A DNA stretch of 64,000 nucleotides from CADEEN01 sp963738425 (GTDB taxonomy: Bacteria; Pseudomonadota; Gammaproteobacteria; Burkholderiales; Burkholderiaceae_C): assembly GCA_963738425.1 (NCBI GenBank), contig CAVTWT010000003.1:186001-250000 (forward strand), read 5' to 3'. The translations under genes were made by a program, and so were the position numbers. This document shows, one piece after another, positions 33,662 to 43,469 of the stretch. The first letter of the stretch is position 1. Every line of letters starts with the position of its first letter. The notes below the pieces were generated by a model. It was not told the origin of the DNA and ran no database searches. It saw nothing but the letters and a program-made list of their open reading frames with translations.

Positions 33662-34714
33662 ATGAAGTCCGAAGCTGCATTCACACGTGGCGCCGCGCTG
33701 CCGGCGGTCTTGAAGCAACGCATCGTCATCATCGACGGCGCGATGGGCACGATGATCCAGCGCTTCAAGCTCGGCGAGAGCGACTTTCGCGGCGAGCGCT
33801 TCAAGGATCACAAGAAAGACCTGAAAGGCAACAACGAGCTGCTGCAGCTGATGCGGCCCGATCTGCTGCGCGAGATCCACGACGCCTACCTCGCTGCTGG
33901 CGCAGACATCATCGAGACCAACACTTTCGGCGCGACGTCGATCGCGCAGGAAGACTACGGTTTGGCGCACGTCGCGCGCGAGATGAACGTCGCCGCAGCG
34001 CGCATTGCGAAGGAAGCGGCGCAGGCGGCGAGCACGCCCGACAAGCCGCGCTTTGCCGCCGGCGCGCTCGGGCCGACGCCGCGCACGGCCAGCATCAGCC
34101 CCGACGTCAACGACCCGGGCGCGCGCAACGTCAGCTTCGAACAATTGCGCGCCTCCTACCGCGAGCAGGCCGAAGGATTGCTCGAAGGCGGCTGCGATCT
34201 GTTCCTCGTCGAGACGATCTTCGACACGCTCAACGCCAAGGCGGCGATCTTCGCGCTCGACGAGCTGATGGCCGACACCGGCGAGCGCCTGCCGGTGATC
34301 ATCTCCGGCACCGTCACCGACGCCTCGGGGCGCATCCTCTCCGGCCAGACGGTGCCCGCGTTCTGGCATTCGGTGCGGCACGCGCGCCCGCTTGCAGTCG
34401 GCCTGAACTGTGCGCTCGGCGCCGCACTGATGCGGCCGTACATCGAAGAACTGGCCAAGGTGGCCGGCGACACCTTCGTCTCCTGCTACCCGAATGCCGG
34501 GCTGCCGAATCCGATGAGCGAGACCGGCTTCGACGAAACGCCGGAGATGACGGGCAACCTGCTCGAAGAGTTTGCCAGGAGCGGTTTCCTCAACATCGCC
34601 GGCGGTTGCTGCGGCACCACGCCGGATCACATCGCGGCGATTGCGCGCAAGGTGTCGGCGTACCGGCCGCGCGGGTTGCGCGACCCGCTGTTCAGCGCGC
34701 TCGAAGCGGCCTGA
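33662..34714 (+). CDS. metH: Homocysteine S-methyltransferase module (N-terminal part of methionine synthase)
   Basis: Protein of 350 residues that matches only the first domain of cobalamin-dependent methionine synthase. It has IDGAMGTMIQ, FGATSIAQEDYGL and the zinc-binding cysteines in GLNCALG and GGCCGTTPDHI. The folate, cobalamin and reactivation domains are absent here, and the next gene is convergent and unrelated, so they must be encoded elsewhere if present. The gene is not truncated by a visible frameshift: it ends with a normal stop after PRGLRDPLFSALEAA. Start at ATG 33662. Confidence 0.88.
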   Translation: MKSEAAFTRGAALPAVLKQRIVIIDGAMGTMIQRFKLGESDFRGERFKDHKKDLKGNNELLQLMRPDLLREIHDAYLAAGADIIETNTFGATSIAQEDYGLAHVAREMNVAAARIAKEAAQAASTPDKPRFAAGALGPTPRTASISPDVNDPGARNVSFEQLRASYREQAEGLLEGGCDLFLVETIFDTLNAKAAIFALDELMADTGERLPVIISGTVTDASGRILSGQTVPAFWHSVRHARPLAVGLNCALGAALMRPYIEELAKVAGDTFVSCYPNAGLPNPMSETGFDETPEMTGNLLEEFARSGFLNIAGGCCGTTPDHIAAIARKVSAYRPRGLRDPLFSALEAA

Positions 34715-34726
34715 ACCGAGCGACGG

Positions 34727-35398
34727 CTAGGGCTTCTTCTCGGTCCAGCCGGCCGGCTTGACGGGACTGGCTTTCGCTGCCGTGCTGCTGCCGCTCTTGT
34801 TGCGCGCGATCGGCGGCGTGCCGGCGCCCGGAATCGTCAGCCGCAGCTGCACCGGCCCGCCGGCACGCGGCGCGGACTCGGTGAGCGCCACGCGTGTCGC
34901 GGCAATGCCTTTGTTGCCGAGCGCCTCACGCACGCGCTGCGCCCGCGATTGCGCCAGCGCGGCGTTGCCGCTGGCATCGGCCGGCGCATTGACGTTGATG
35001 CGCGCCGCGCTCTGGCGCAACAGGCTCTGCGCGACGCGGTCGAGCACCGCGTTCAGCGCCGGCTTGATGTCGGCCTTGCCGGCATCGAACGAGTTGGCCA
35101 GCGGCACATCGAGTTGCAGCGTGATGGGCGGCTGTGCGGCGATGACCACGGGCGTGCCGCGGAACCAGTCTTCGAGGAAGCGATGTTCGGTGGCCAGCGG
35201 CGTGGCCGATGGGGCGCCGGGGGTGGGCGAACCGGGCGCGGCGTTGGGGTTGCCCTGCGCAGCGCTAGGCCCCGGTGCGCTGAAGATGCCTGAACCTTGA
35301 GACGGTGAAGACCCGGTGCTCGCGCAAGCGCTCACCATCAGCACCGCCACGAGGCCGAGTGTGGTGCGCCAGAGTGACGCTGAAGACAACTTCGACAT
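34727..35398 (-). CDS. OmpA-like lipoprotein
   Basis: Protein of 223 residues with a lipobox (LMVSAC, about residue 25), a Ser/Gly/Pro-rich spacer and a C-terminal half resembling the OmpA peptidoglycan-binding fold (FDAGKADIKPALNAVLDRVAQ, then NAALAQSRAQRVREALG). Likely an outer-membrane lipoprotein that touches peptidoglycan. Convergent with metH-N. Confidence 0.8.
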   Translation of the reverse strand: MSKLSSASLWRTTLGLVAVLMVSACASTGSSPSQGSGIFSAPGPSAAQGNPNAAPGSPTPGAPSATPLATEHRFLEDWFRGTPVVIAAQPPITLQLDVPLANSFDAGKADIKPALNAVLDRVAQSLLRQSAARINVNAPADASGNAALAQSRAQRVREALGNKGIAATRVALTESAPRAGGPVQLRLTIPGAGTPPIARNKSGSSTAAKASPVKPAGWTEKKP

Positions 35399-35446
35399 GA
35401 CGCGAACTTTGGGTGGTGGGATCGAGAATACAAAACGCGAGGGGCG

Positions 35447-35474
35447 ACTGTAGGCCGCATTGGCATCACTGCAA
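35447..35474 (-). promoter_or_regulatory. Candidate promoter of the OmpA-like lipoprotein gene
   Basis: On the minus strand TTGCAG, 16 bases, then TACAGT, a fair sigma-70 pair. A second -10-like TATTCT lies nearer the gene. Confidence 0.4.
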
Positions 35475-35556
35475 ACCCTCGCCGCGCGAAGGGTGGCAGC
35501 GACCTCGGGATTGTCCGAAGGCCTAGGCGGCCCTCGGGCTTCCGGCTTCGACAGAA

Positions 35557-36957
35557 CTAGGGAGAAGGTGCAACCGGCGGTGTCTCCGCCGTGGCCATTG
35601 CCGGGCCGGCGGAAACATCCTGCAGTGCTTCGGTCTGCGCCGCAGGGGTCGGCGGCGGCGCAGCCGCTTCGCGCAACCGTGCCAGCGCGGGTGGGCTCCA
35701 GAAGAGCAGCGCCACCTGGGCCTTGTCACGGCGGTCGGGCGACATCGGACGCATCGCGTCGATCACCCGCGCCACACGGGCCTGGTCGATCTCGAGCACA
35801 GCCTGTTCTGATTTCAAGTAAGCATCGGGCGCCGGCAGCAGGCTCGCCAGCCAGGCCGCGGCGACCGGGCCGACCGCCTGCGCATCGCGCTGCCCGAGGT
35901 GCACACGCACAGCGCGCTCTGCCCCGCAGACACCGTCGCCCCAGGGCGCCAGCGCGAGGTAGAGCTGCAGGATGCGCGCCTTGCCGAGCGTGCGCTCCAT
36001 CTCGACCGCGTAGAGCAACTCGCGCAGCTTGCGCGACGCGCTGCGCTCGTCGCCGGTCACCACCAGCTTGGCCAGCTGTTGCGTCAGCGTGCTCGCGCCA
36101 GCGATCGCCGCGCCGGGTCTCTGGTTGTGCTGCAAGGCATCGGTCAGCGCCTGCAGGTCGTAGCCTGGGTGCTCGAAGAAACGAGCGTCTTCGGCGGCGA
36201 TCACGGCGCGCGGCAGCCAGCCGCTGATCGTCGGCACGCTGCGCTGGGCATCGACGCGGCAAGCCGCGGGGCGCTGCATGTCGGCCAGGCGCTCGGTGTC
36301 GAGGCCGGCGACTTCGAAGCCTTCCACCGTCGGCCTGATGCGCCACGGGCCGTGCTGTGTCTTCGCCGACAGCGTGAGCGCCAGCGTGCCTTTGACTTGC
36401 ACCGTGTTGCGCTCGGGCAAGTCGCTGCCGAGCACGTGCACTGCGTCGGCCATCGGCGTCGGCGGCAGCCTGGCCTCGATGGCGAGCTGGCCCGAGCGGT
36501 CGAATTGGGCGCGGCCTTCGAGCGCTATTGCCGGCTGCATCCCCAGCCTCAGCGTGCCGCGGTAGCGGTCGGCGCCGTCGTTGTGCAGCACGAGTTCGGC
36601 GCGCTCGACGACAAGCGGTTGCGGGCCGAGTGCAGGCACCGAGAAGCGGCATGGCTCGCAGCGTGCGGCCACGCTGCCATCCGACCGCGCGCTCAACTGC
36701 CAACGACCCTGCGTGGTGGTCAGCGAGCGCCCGTCGATGACGCGCGCAGCCAGCGGGTGCGTCGCGGCGCGCACGAGCACGGCCATGCTCACGTCTTGCT
36801 CGAAGGCGTGTCCGGCGAACGTGAAGCGCACCGGGTGCGACCACTCGCCGCCGCGCGCAGCAAACGAGTTCCACGCGACCGCAGCGAGCGCAGCGGCAAT
36901 CGAGCCAGCCACGGTGACCAGCACCGCGACAAAGAGAAGCCATCGACGAACTGTCAT
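35557..36957 (-). CDS. GT51 transglycosylase without a penicillin-binding domain
   Basis: Protein of 466 residues: one N-terminal membrane anchor (about 6-28), a unique 200-residue region, then a glycosyltransferase-51 domain with EDARFFEHPGYD (catalytic Glu256), GASTLTQQLAKL and RKLRELLYAVEMERTLGK (second Glu319), ending in a Pro/Ala tail. GT51 enzymes polymerise lipid II into glycan strands. There is no transpeptidase domain. The long insert between anchor and GT51 sets it apart from MtgA. Its ATG overlaps the stop of the EpsI-like gene by one base, so it is the last gene of the exosortase cassette. Confidence 0.85.
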   Translation of the reverse strand: MTVRRWLLFVAVLVTVAGSIAAALAAVAWNSFAARGGEWSHPVRFTFAGHAFEQDVSMAVLVRAATHPLAARVIDGRSLTTTQGRWQLSARSDGSVAARCEPCRFSVPALGPQPLVVERAELVLHNDGADRYRGTLRLGMQPAIALEGRAQFDRSGQLAIEARLPPTPMADAVHVLGSDLPERNTVQVKGTLALTLSAKTQHGPWRIRPTVEGFEVAGLDTERLADMQRPAACRVDAQRSVPTISGWLPRAVIAAEDARFFEHPGYDLQALTDALQHNQRPGAAIAGASTLTQQLAKLVVTGDERSASRKLRELLYAVEMERTLGKARILQLYLALAPWGDGVCGAERAVRVHLGQRDAQAVGPVAAAWLASLLPAPDAYLKSEQAVLEIDQARVARVIDAMRPMSPDRRDKAQVALLFWSPPALARLREAAAPPPTPAAQTEALQDVSAGPAMATAETPPVAPSP

Positions 36958-37502
36958 CACAGACTCTCCACACGAGTGATCGCGCGCCACGGGCCAGCGC
37001 TCTTGTCCAATGACGCCGCCCAGAACCAGGCCGAGGTGTCGGTGAAGGTCTGGCCCTGCGCATCGACGATGCGTTCGCAGACACGCACGCGCCGGCCGTC
37101 GCGCGTGGCCTCGAAGCAGCGCCACAGCAGCGACTCGGCGTCGCTCTCCAGTCGGGTGGCGTCGATGCGCCAGCCGATGCCGCGCCAGCAATCGGCGGCC
37201 GGGTGCAGCATGCGCGTCGGCCGGTTCACATCGCGCAGCACCAGCTCTCCACCGTCGGCTACCGCAAAGCGTCCGATGCGGCCGGGGAACTGCGCCGCGA
37301 AGCGGTGTTCGACGGCGGACAAGGCCAGCGGCTGCAGCGGTTCGCCGCGCCATTGCGTCGGCCATTCGCCGTGCGTCGTCGTGTTCTGCTGTGCCGCGGG
37401 TGTCTTGGTCAACGCCAGTGGCAGCATCGCGCACCAGAGCACGAGCGCCATCAGCGAAAATGGCCACTGTTCTGCGGCGTTGTGACCCCAGGTCTTTCTC
37501 AT
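36957..37502 (-). CDS. EpsI-like exosortase-associated protein
   Basis: Protein of 181 residues with one N-terminal transmembrane segment (FSLMALVLWCAMLPLAL) and a periplasmic domain carrying TRMLHPAADCWRGIGWRI, which resembles the H-P-x-x-C-x-x-x-G-W pattern of EpsI proteins (DUF3485) that accompany exosortases. Sequence is otherwise unfamiliar. Start overlaps the exosortase stop by ATGA and its stop overlaps the GT51 start by one base. Confidence 0.65.
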   Translation of the reverse strand: MRKTWGHNAAEQWPFSLMALVLWCAMLPLALTKTPAAQQNTTTHGEWPTQWRGEPLQPLALSAVEHRFAAQFPGRIGRFAVADGGELVLRDVNRPTRMLHPAADCWRGIGWRIDATRLESDAESLLWRCFEATRDGRRVRVCERIVDAQGQTFTDTSAWFWAASLDKSAGPWRAITRVESL

Positions 37503-38320
37503 TTCGAACTCCCATGCGGCGCCATCATCAAGCGCACGGCCAGACCGATCACGACGACGAGCCAAACAATGCCGATCGCCTCGTGCGCCCAAGGCGCAAG
37601 GCTCTGCGGCCGCGCTTCCAGCGCCACCAGCGTCGTATTGCGCAACACGTTGCCGGTGAGCACGACGAGGCTGATCAGCGGCAGGCGGCGCAGGAACGCA
37701 GCATCGCGGCGCTGCGTGAACAGCGCGACGCTGCTGGCTGCGAAGTACGCCAGCCATGCCATCTGTACGCCCGAGCACGGCGCATCGACGATGACGAGCT
37801 GGCTGTTTACCGTCATTGCGGCGCCGCTGCGCTCGGCCGCAACACCAGCGGCTTGCAACAGCCAGGCGCTGAACTGCGCCGTGAAGACCCGCAGCGGGTA
37901 GCCGGCGTAGAACTGCAGCGAGGCGATCAGCGGCAGCGCGAGCAGCGCCAGACCGGCGAGCGCTGCGCGCGGCGAGCGCTCGGGCAGCCAGGCGCAGACA
38001 TGCACGCTGATCGCCAGCGTGGCGATCAGCGCAGCGGCCAGCGGCGGGGCCGTGAACAGCGCGGCGGTGGCCGCCATGGTCAATGCGCCAGCCGCACCGA
38101 GCCACGCCAGGCTCGGCGTGGCGCGCAGCGACTGGCGTGTCTGCCACAGCCACAACAGCAGCACAGCGAGTGCGGCGATGCCGAGCGGATCGTCCGAGCC
38201 ATCGGCGACCCGGCGCGCGGCCCAGGTGCCGTGCGGCCAGAGGGCGGCAGCGTGAATCGCCAGCCAGGCCGGTGCCGTGATGATCACCGGGCGGCAGGGC
38301 AGGGTGCGTGCGATCGACAT
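37499..38320 (-). CDS. Exosortase
   Basis: Integral membrane transpeptidase/protease of 273 residues, about eight hydrophobic segments. The exosortase triad is visible: Cys182 in VDAPCSGVQMAW, Arg227 in TGNVLRNTT and His246 in PWAHEAIGI. Exosortases cut proteins with PEP-CTERM tails at the membrane. ATG 38320 is preceded by GAGG at eight bases and is preferred over 38350, which would overlap the upstream gene by 20 bases. Directly follows the VIT/vWA gene, whose C-terminus looks like the substrate signal. Confidence 0.88.
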   Translation of the reverse strand: MSIARTLPCRPVIITAPAWLAIHAAALWPHGTWAARRVADGSDDPLGIAALAVLLLWLWQTRQSLRATPSLAWLGAAGALTMAATAALFTAPPLAAALIATLAISVHVCAWLPERSPRAALAGLALLALPLIASLQFYAGYPLRVFTAQFSAWLLQAAGVAAERSGAAMTVNSQLVIVDAPCSGVQMAWLAYFAASSVALFTQRRDAAFLRRLPLISLVVLTGNVLRNTTLVALEARPQSLAPWAHEAIGIVWLVVVIGLAVRLMMAPHGSSK

Positions 38321-38330
38321 GCTGATCGCC

Positions 38331-40385
38331 TCAACGATGGCGGCGTGCATGCGTCACGCCAGCCACGACAAGGCCCAGCGCGACGAGCAACGCGAACCAG
38401 GCCGCCGGTTCCGGCGTGCTCGGCACAGCAGTTCCGATGGCGTTGTTGCTCACGCCCTGCGGCAGCGGCGACGGTTGGTTGACGCTGACGGCGCGGTTGT
38501 CGGCATCGAGGTGGCGCACGATGTGGTCGACCGCAATGAAGCTGGTGTACTGCGTCAGCAGGCTGTGCTGCAGGCCGAGCGTGGTGATGGCGTCGCGCTT
38601 GGCGTTGCCGCCAACGAGGGCTTCTTCGTCCGACAGTTGCTGGATACGGCGCCGCGCCCACAGCAGGCGCAGCGCTTGCGCGTCGGGGTCGGGCGTCGCC
38701 ACGGGCACGACCTGCTGCCAGTCGCCACTCGCAGCGCGGCCGTCGAGCACCAACTGACCCCTGGCTTCGCCGCGCCACTTGCCGAACAGTGCCACCGGCC
38801 GGCCGCCGAGCACGTCGGGCAGCGCGTCCAGCCGTGCCGGCTCAACGTCGTAGACATCGAGACCGTCGAAACGCGCACGCACGCTGGTCAGTACCGGCGC
38901 ATCGATCATCTTGCGCAGCCGCTCGGCTTGCGCGGCGGCAAAAGCCGGCTTGGTGACGACGAAGGGCTCGCCCTGGCCTGCGCGCGCGATGCCTTCGATC
39001 AGGTGCCGGTTCACCGACGAGCCGATGCCGAAGGCGAACACATTGCTGTTGCCCAGATTCTTGCGCACGAGGGCGAAGACGCGCTCTTCGACGCTGACAT
39101 AACCATCGGTGACGACGATCACCGTGCGCGCGACCTCCGGGTTCTTCGGCAGCGCGGCGATGCGCTCCAGCGCGGGCACGATCTCGGTGCTGCCACCGGC
39201 GCGCATGTTGTCGATGGTGGCGATGGCGCGCTCGACGTTGGCGCGCGTGGCCGGCACCGGCGTGTCGGACAGCATGCGGTTGCTGCCCGAGAACAGCAGC
39301 ACGTTGAACGAGTCGCTGGCGCGCAGGCTGCCGATCAGGTGGCGCAGCAAGGTCTTCGCCGTGTCCAGCGGAAAGCCGTGCATCGAGCCGGAGATATCGA
39401 CCACGAAGACGTACTCGCGCGGGTTGATCATCGAGGTGGCGATCGCCTGCGGCGGCTCGACGAGGGCGAGGAAGTAATTGTCTTCGCCGCTCTTGCCGGG
39501 GTAGAGCGTCAGGCCGCCGGCGGTGGTGCTGCCGGCCAGGCGGTAGTCGAGGATGAAGTCGCGGTTGTTGGCGGGTGCGCCGTCATTGGCGAGCGCGACT
39601 TCGGCTTGCGCGCTGGACTCGCCTTTGACTTCCAGTTTGTGCGAGGTCGATTCGATGTCACTCACCGGCAGCGGCGACGCGAAATTCACCGTGAGGTCAA
39701 AGGCGGTGTTGGCGGTCTGGCCTTCCGGCAAGTGCGCAGTCGCGGGAAACGACGACGGGCCGCCTTCGCTCTTGGCGACGTGATAGCGCGGGCCGACCAC
39801 CGTGGGGTATACGAATCGATAGCGGCCATCGGTCGGCAACAGCAACTCGGTGTAGCGCAGCTCGACGATCACTTCGTCGCCGGGCAGGATGTTGGCGACG
39901 TTCATCTGGAAGACATTGGGCCGGTGCTGGTCGAGCAGGGCGGCGGTCTTGCCTTCCTTCTTCGCGGCCTCGTATTCGAGCTTGGCGCGCTGCTTCTCAC
40001 GGATCGTCGCGTTCAATACGCGGTCGCCGAGGCGCACCGTCATCGCGTGTACGGCCGCCTGCGTCGAGCCGGGAAACACATACTTGGCTTCGATCGTGCG
40101 CTGGCCTTCGTTCTTGTAGCGCTGTGTCACGCGCACATCGGCGATCGGGCCGACGATGCGCGCATCCACCTTGGTGCCTTTCAGCGGCAGCCGATCGACG
40201 CCCGGGTCGGTGCTGGCGATGTGGAAGTACGGCCCTTCGGGTTTGGCGGCCTCGCTGTCGTCGGCATGGGCCGGTGACCAGGCGATGATCAGCGCCGCGG
40301 CAAACAGCGACGTGGCGATCGCCAGAATGACCCGGCCGATGCGGCTCTTCGGCGCGATCGTCGGAATGTCGTGGTGGGCAGGCAT
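38331..40385 (-). CDS. VIT/vWA-domain surface protein with PEP-CTERM-like sorting tail
   Basis: Exported protein of 684 residues. Signal segment at about 19-41 (cut near AHA), a vault inter-alpha-trypsin (VIT) domain (70-190, VTQRYKNEGQRTIEAKYVFPG), and a von Willebrand A domain with an intact MIDAS: DISGSMHG (330-337), Thr400 and Asp427 in TDGYVS. The C-terminus has Pro-Glu-Pro (658-660), a hydrophobic segment (661-678) and the basic end HARRHR, the layout of exosortase substrates. AGGAG precedes its ATG. It lies ten bases before the exosortase gene and is probably its dedicated substrate. Confidence 0.9.
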   Translation of the reverse strand: MPAHHDIPTIAPKSRIGRVILAIATSLFAAALIIAWSPAHADDSEAAKPEGPYFHIASTDPGVDRLPLKGTKVDARIVGPIADVRVTQRYKNEGQRTIEAKYVFPGSTQAAVHAMTVRLGDRVLNATIREKQRAKLEYEAAKKEGKTAALLDQHRPNVFQMNVANILPGDEVIVELRYTELLLPTDGRYRFVYPTVVGPRYHVAKSEGGPSSFPATAHLPEGQTANTAFDLTVNFASPLPVSDIESTSHKLEVKGESSAQAEVALANDGAPANNRDFILDYRLAGSTTAGGLTLYPGKSGEDNYFLALVEPPQAIATSMINPREYVFVVDISGSMHGFPLDTAKTLLRHLIGSLRASDSFNVLLFSGSNRMLSDTPVPATRANVERAIATIDNMRAGGSTEIVPALERIAALPKNPEVARTVIVVTDGYVSVEERVFALVRKNLGNSNVFAFGIGSSVNRHLIEGIARAGQGEPFVVTKPAFAAAQAERLRKMIDAPVLTSVRARFDGLDVYDVEPARLDALPDVLGGRPVALFGKWRGEARGQLVLDGRAASGDWQQVVPVATPDPDAQALRLLWARRRIQQLSDEEALVGGNAKRDAITTLGLQHSLLTQYTSFIAVDHIVRHLDADNRAVSVNQPSPLPQGVSNNAIGTAVPSTPEPAAWFALLVALGLVVAGVTHARRHR

Positions 40386-40546
40386 CTGCGCGCTCCTTGT
40401 GCTGTCGCGCCACCGACCGCCGGTGGCATGAACGCAAGGTTCGCGCTTGGGGGTGAACCCCTTAGGAAGCGTTCAGGAAGGGGCCGAGAAGCTCGTGTGA
40501 AGTCGGCGTGAAGTCGCGCCGGCTTCGCCTGCTTGCCGCTTTGCTG

Positions 40547-41707
<1,161 letters not shown>

Positions 41708-41724
41708 GGAATACTGGGGCAACG

Positions 41725-42474
41725 ATGGCCGCACGCAATCAGATCGAAAGCCACCTCGCCACGCTGTTGGCGGTGGAACGCTTCAAGGATTATGGGCCGA
41801 ACGGTTTGCAGGTCGAGGGCCGCGCCGAGGTGACTCGCCTCGTCTCCGGCGTGACCGCGAGCCGCGCCTTGATCGACGCCGCGATCGAGGCCCAGGCCGA
41901 TGCGATCCTCGTTCACCACGGCCTGTTCTGGCGGGGCCAGGACGGGCGGCTCACCGGCTGGCTGGCCGAGCGCGTGAAGCGGCTGATGGCGCATGGCATC
42001 AACCTCTTTGCGTACCACCTGCCGCTCGATGCGCATGCGGAGTTCGGCAACAACGCGCAGTTGGGTTTGCGGCTCGGCTTGCTGGCTGATGCGCGCTTTG
42101 GCGAGCAGGAACTGGGCTTTGCCGGACCGGCGCTGCAAGAGCGGTCTCTGAGCGCGCTCGCTCAGCGTGTGCAGGCCGCGCTGGCACGAGAGCCGCTCGT
42201 GCTGCCCGGCGACGGCCGCGCGTTGAAGCGCATCGGCTGGTGCACCGGCGGTGCGCAGGGCTACTTCGAGGCTGCTGTCGCCGCCGGCGTCGATGCCTTC
42301 ATCACCGGCGAGGTGTCGGAGCCGCAGGCCCATCTTGCGCGCGAGACCGGCGTCGCGTTTCTTGCCTGCGGCCATCACGCGACTGAACGATTCGGCGCAC
42401 CGGCAGTGGCGGCGCATGTGGCCGAGCGGTTCGGGATCGAGCACCGTTTCATCGAGATCGACAACCCCGCATGA
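41725..42474 (+). CDS. Nif3-like dinuclear metal protein
   Basis: Protein of 249 residues of the Nif3/YbgI family (also annotated GTP cyclohydrolase I type 2). Metal ligands are visible in ILVHHGLFW, FAYHLPLDAH and the C-terminal ACGHHATERFG, with FITGEVSE. Role uncertain in all bacteria. Ends in a four-base overlap with pdxA; starts 17 bases from the divergent protease gene. Confidence 0.92.
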   Translation: MAARNQIESHLATLLAVERFKDYGPNGLQVEGRAEVTRLVSGVTASRALIDAAIEAQADAILVHHGLFWRGQDGRLTGWLAERVKRLMAHGINLFAYHLPLDAHAEFGNNAQLGLRLGLLADARFGEQELGFAGPALQERSLSALAQRVQAALAREPLVLPGDGRALKRIGWCTGGAQGYFEAAVAAGVDAFITGEVSEPQAHLARETGVAFLACGHHATERFGAPAVAAHVAERFGIEHRFIEIDNPA

Positions 42475-43469
42475 GTGCTTTGCCGCTGTTGGTCACGATG
42501 GGCGATCCGGTGGGCATCGGCCCCGAGATCGTTGCGCGTGCGTTTCAGCGCGGCGCTGCTGACGGTGCGGTCGTGGTGGCCGATGTCGGTGCGATGCGGC
42601 GCGCGATGGCGCTGCTCGCCGACCCGTGGCCGATCGCGAGGATCGAGTCACCGCGTGAGGTGTCGCAATGTCCGCCCCGTTGCATGCCAGTGTGGCAACC
42701 CGAGGGCTTGCCGTCCGCGCTGGATCAACTCGCGTGGGGTGCGGTCGATGCGCGCGCCGGCAAGGCCGCGGCGGTGTGCATCGCGGCCGCGGTGCACTCG
42801 GTTCAAGCCGGCGAGGGCGAGGCGATCGTCACCGCGCCTATTCACAAAGCCGCGCTGGCCGCCGCCGGTGTGCCATTCCCCGGCCACACCGAAATGCTGC
42901 AAGCGCTCGCCGGCGGCATGCCGGTGCGCATGATGCTGGCCAACGACGAGTTGCGCGTTGTCCTGGTGACGATTCACCAGTCGCTGAAGAGCGCCATCGA
43001 CGCTGTGACCTTCGATGCGGTGCTGGGCACGCTGCGTATTGCCCACGCCAGTGGGAAGAGCCTTCGCATTGCCGTCGCCGGATTGAACCCGCATGCCGGT
43101 GAAGACGGTCTGTTCGGCGGCGAGGAACAGAAGATCATCGCGCCGGCGATCGCCGCCGCACGCGCCGAAGGCATCGATGCGCACGGCCCGTTCGCACCCG
43201 ACACCGTGTTCATGCGCGCCCGTCGTGGCGAGTTCGATCTCGTTATTGCGATGACGCACGACCACGGCCTGATCCCGGTCAAGTACCTCGGCGTCGAGCA
43301 TGGCGTCAACGTCACGCTCGGCCTGCCCTTTGCGCGCACCAGCCCCGACCATGGCACCGCGTTCGACATCGCTGGCCGCGGTGTGGCCGATCCGTCGAGC
43401 CTGGAAGCGGCGCTGCGCTGGGCTTGGAAGGCGGCCCTCCATCAGGGTTCGACCCGCACCTCCGCGTAG
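42471..43469 (+). CDS. pdxA: 4-hydroxythreonine-4-phosphate dehydrogenase
   Basis: NAD-dependent enzyme of pyridoxal phosphate synthesis. The 332-residue protein has VTMGDPVGIGPEI, the metal-binding GHTEMLQ, VTIHQSLKSA, GLNPHAGEDGLFG and MTHDHGLIPVKYLG. Coupled to the Nif3-like gene; its last 28 bases overlap the convergent next gene. Confidence 0.96.
   Translation: MSALPLLVTMGDPVGIGPEIVARAFQRGAADGAVVVADVGAMRRAMALLADPWPIARIESPREVSQCPPRCMPVWQPEGLPSALDQLAWGAVDARAGKAAAVCIAAAVHSVQAGEGEAIVTAPIHKAALAAAGVPFPGHTEMLQALAGGMPVRMMLANDELRVVLVTIHQSLKSAIDAVTFDAVLGTLRIAHASGKSLRIAVAGLNPHAGEDGLFGGEEQKIIAPAIAAARAEGIDAHGPFAPDTVFMRARRGEFDLVIAMTHDHGLIPVKYLGVEHGVNVTLGLPFARTSPDHGTAFDIAGRGVADPSSLEAALRWAWKAALHQGSTRTSA

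Noticed and set aside
33600..33662. SAM, SAH or cobalamin riboswitch ahead of the methionine synthase module.
   Set aside because: Only 17 bases separate the two divergent start codons, too few for such an element.
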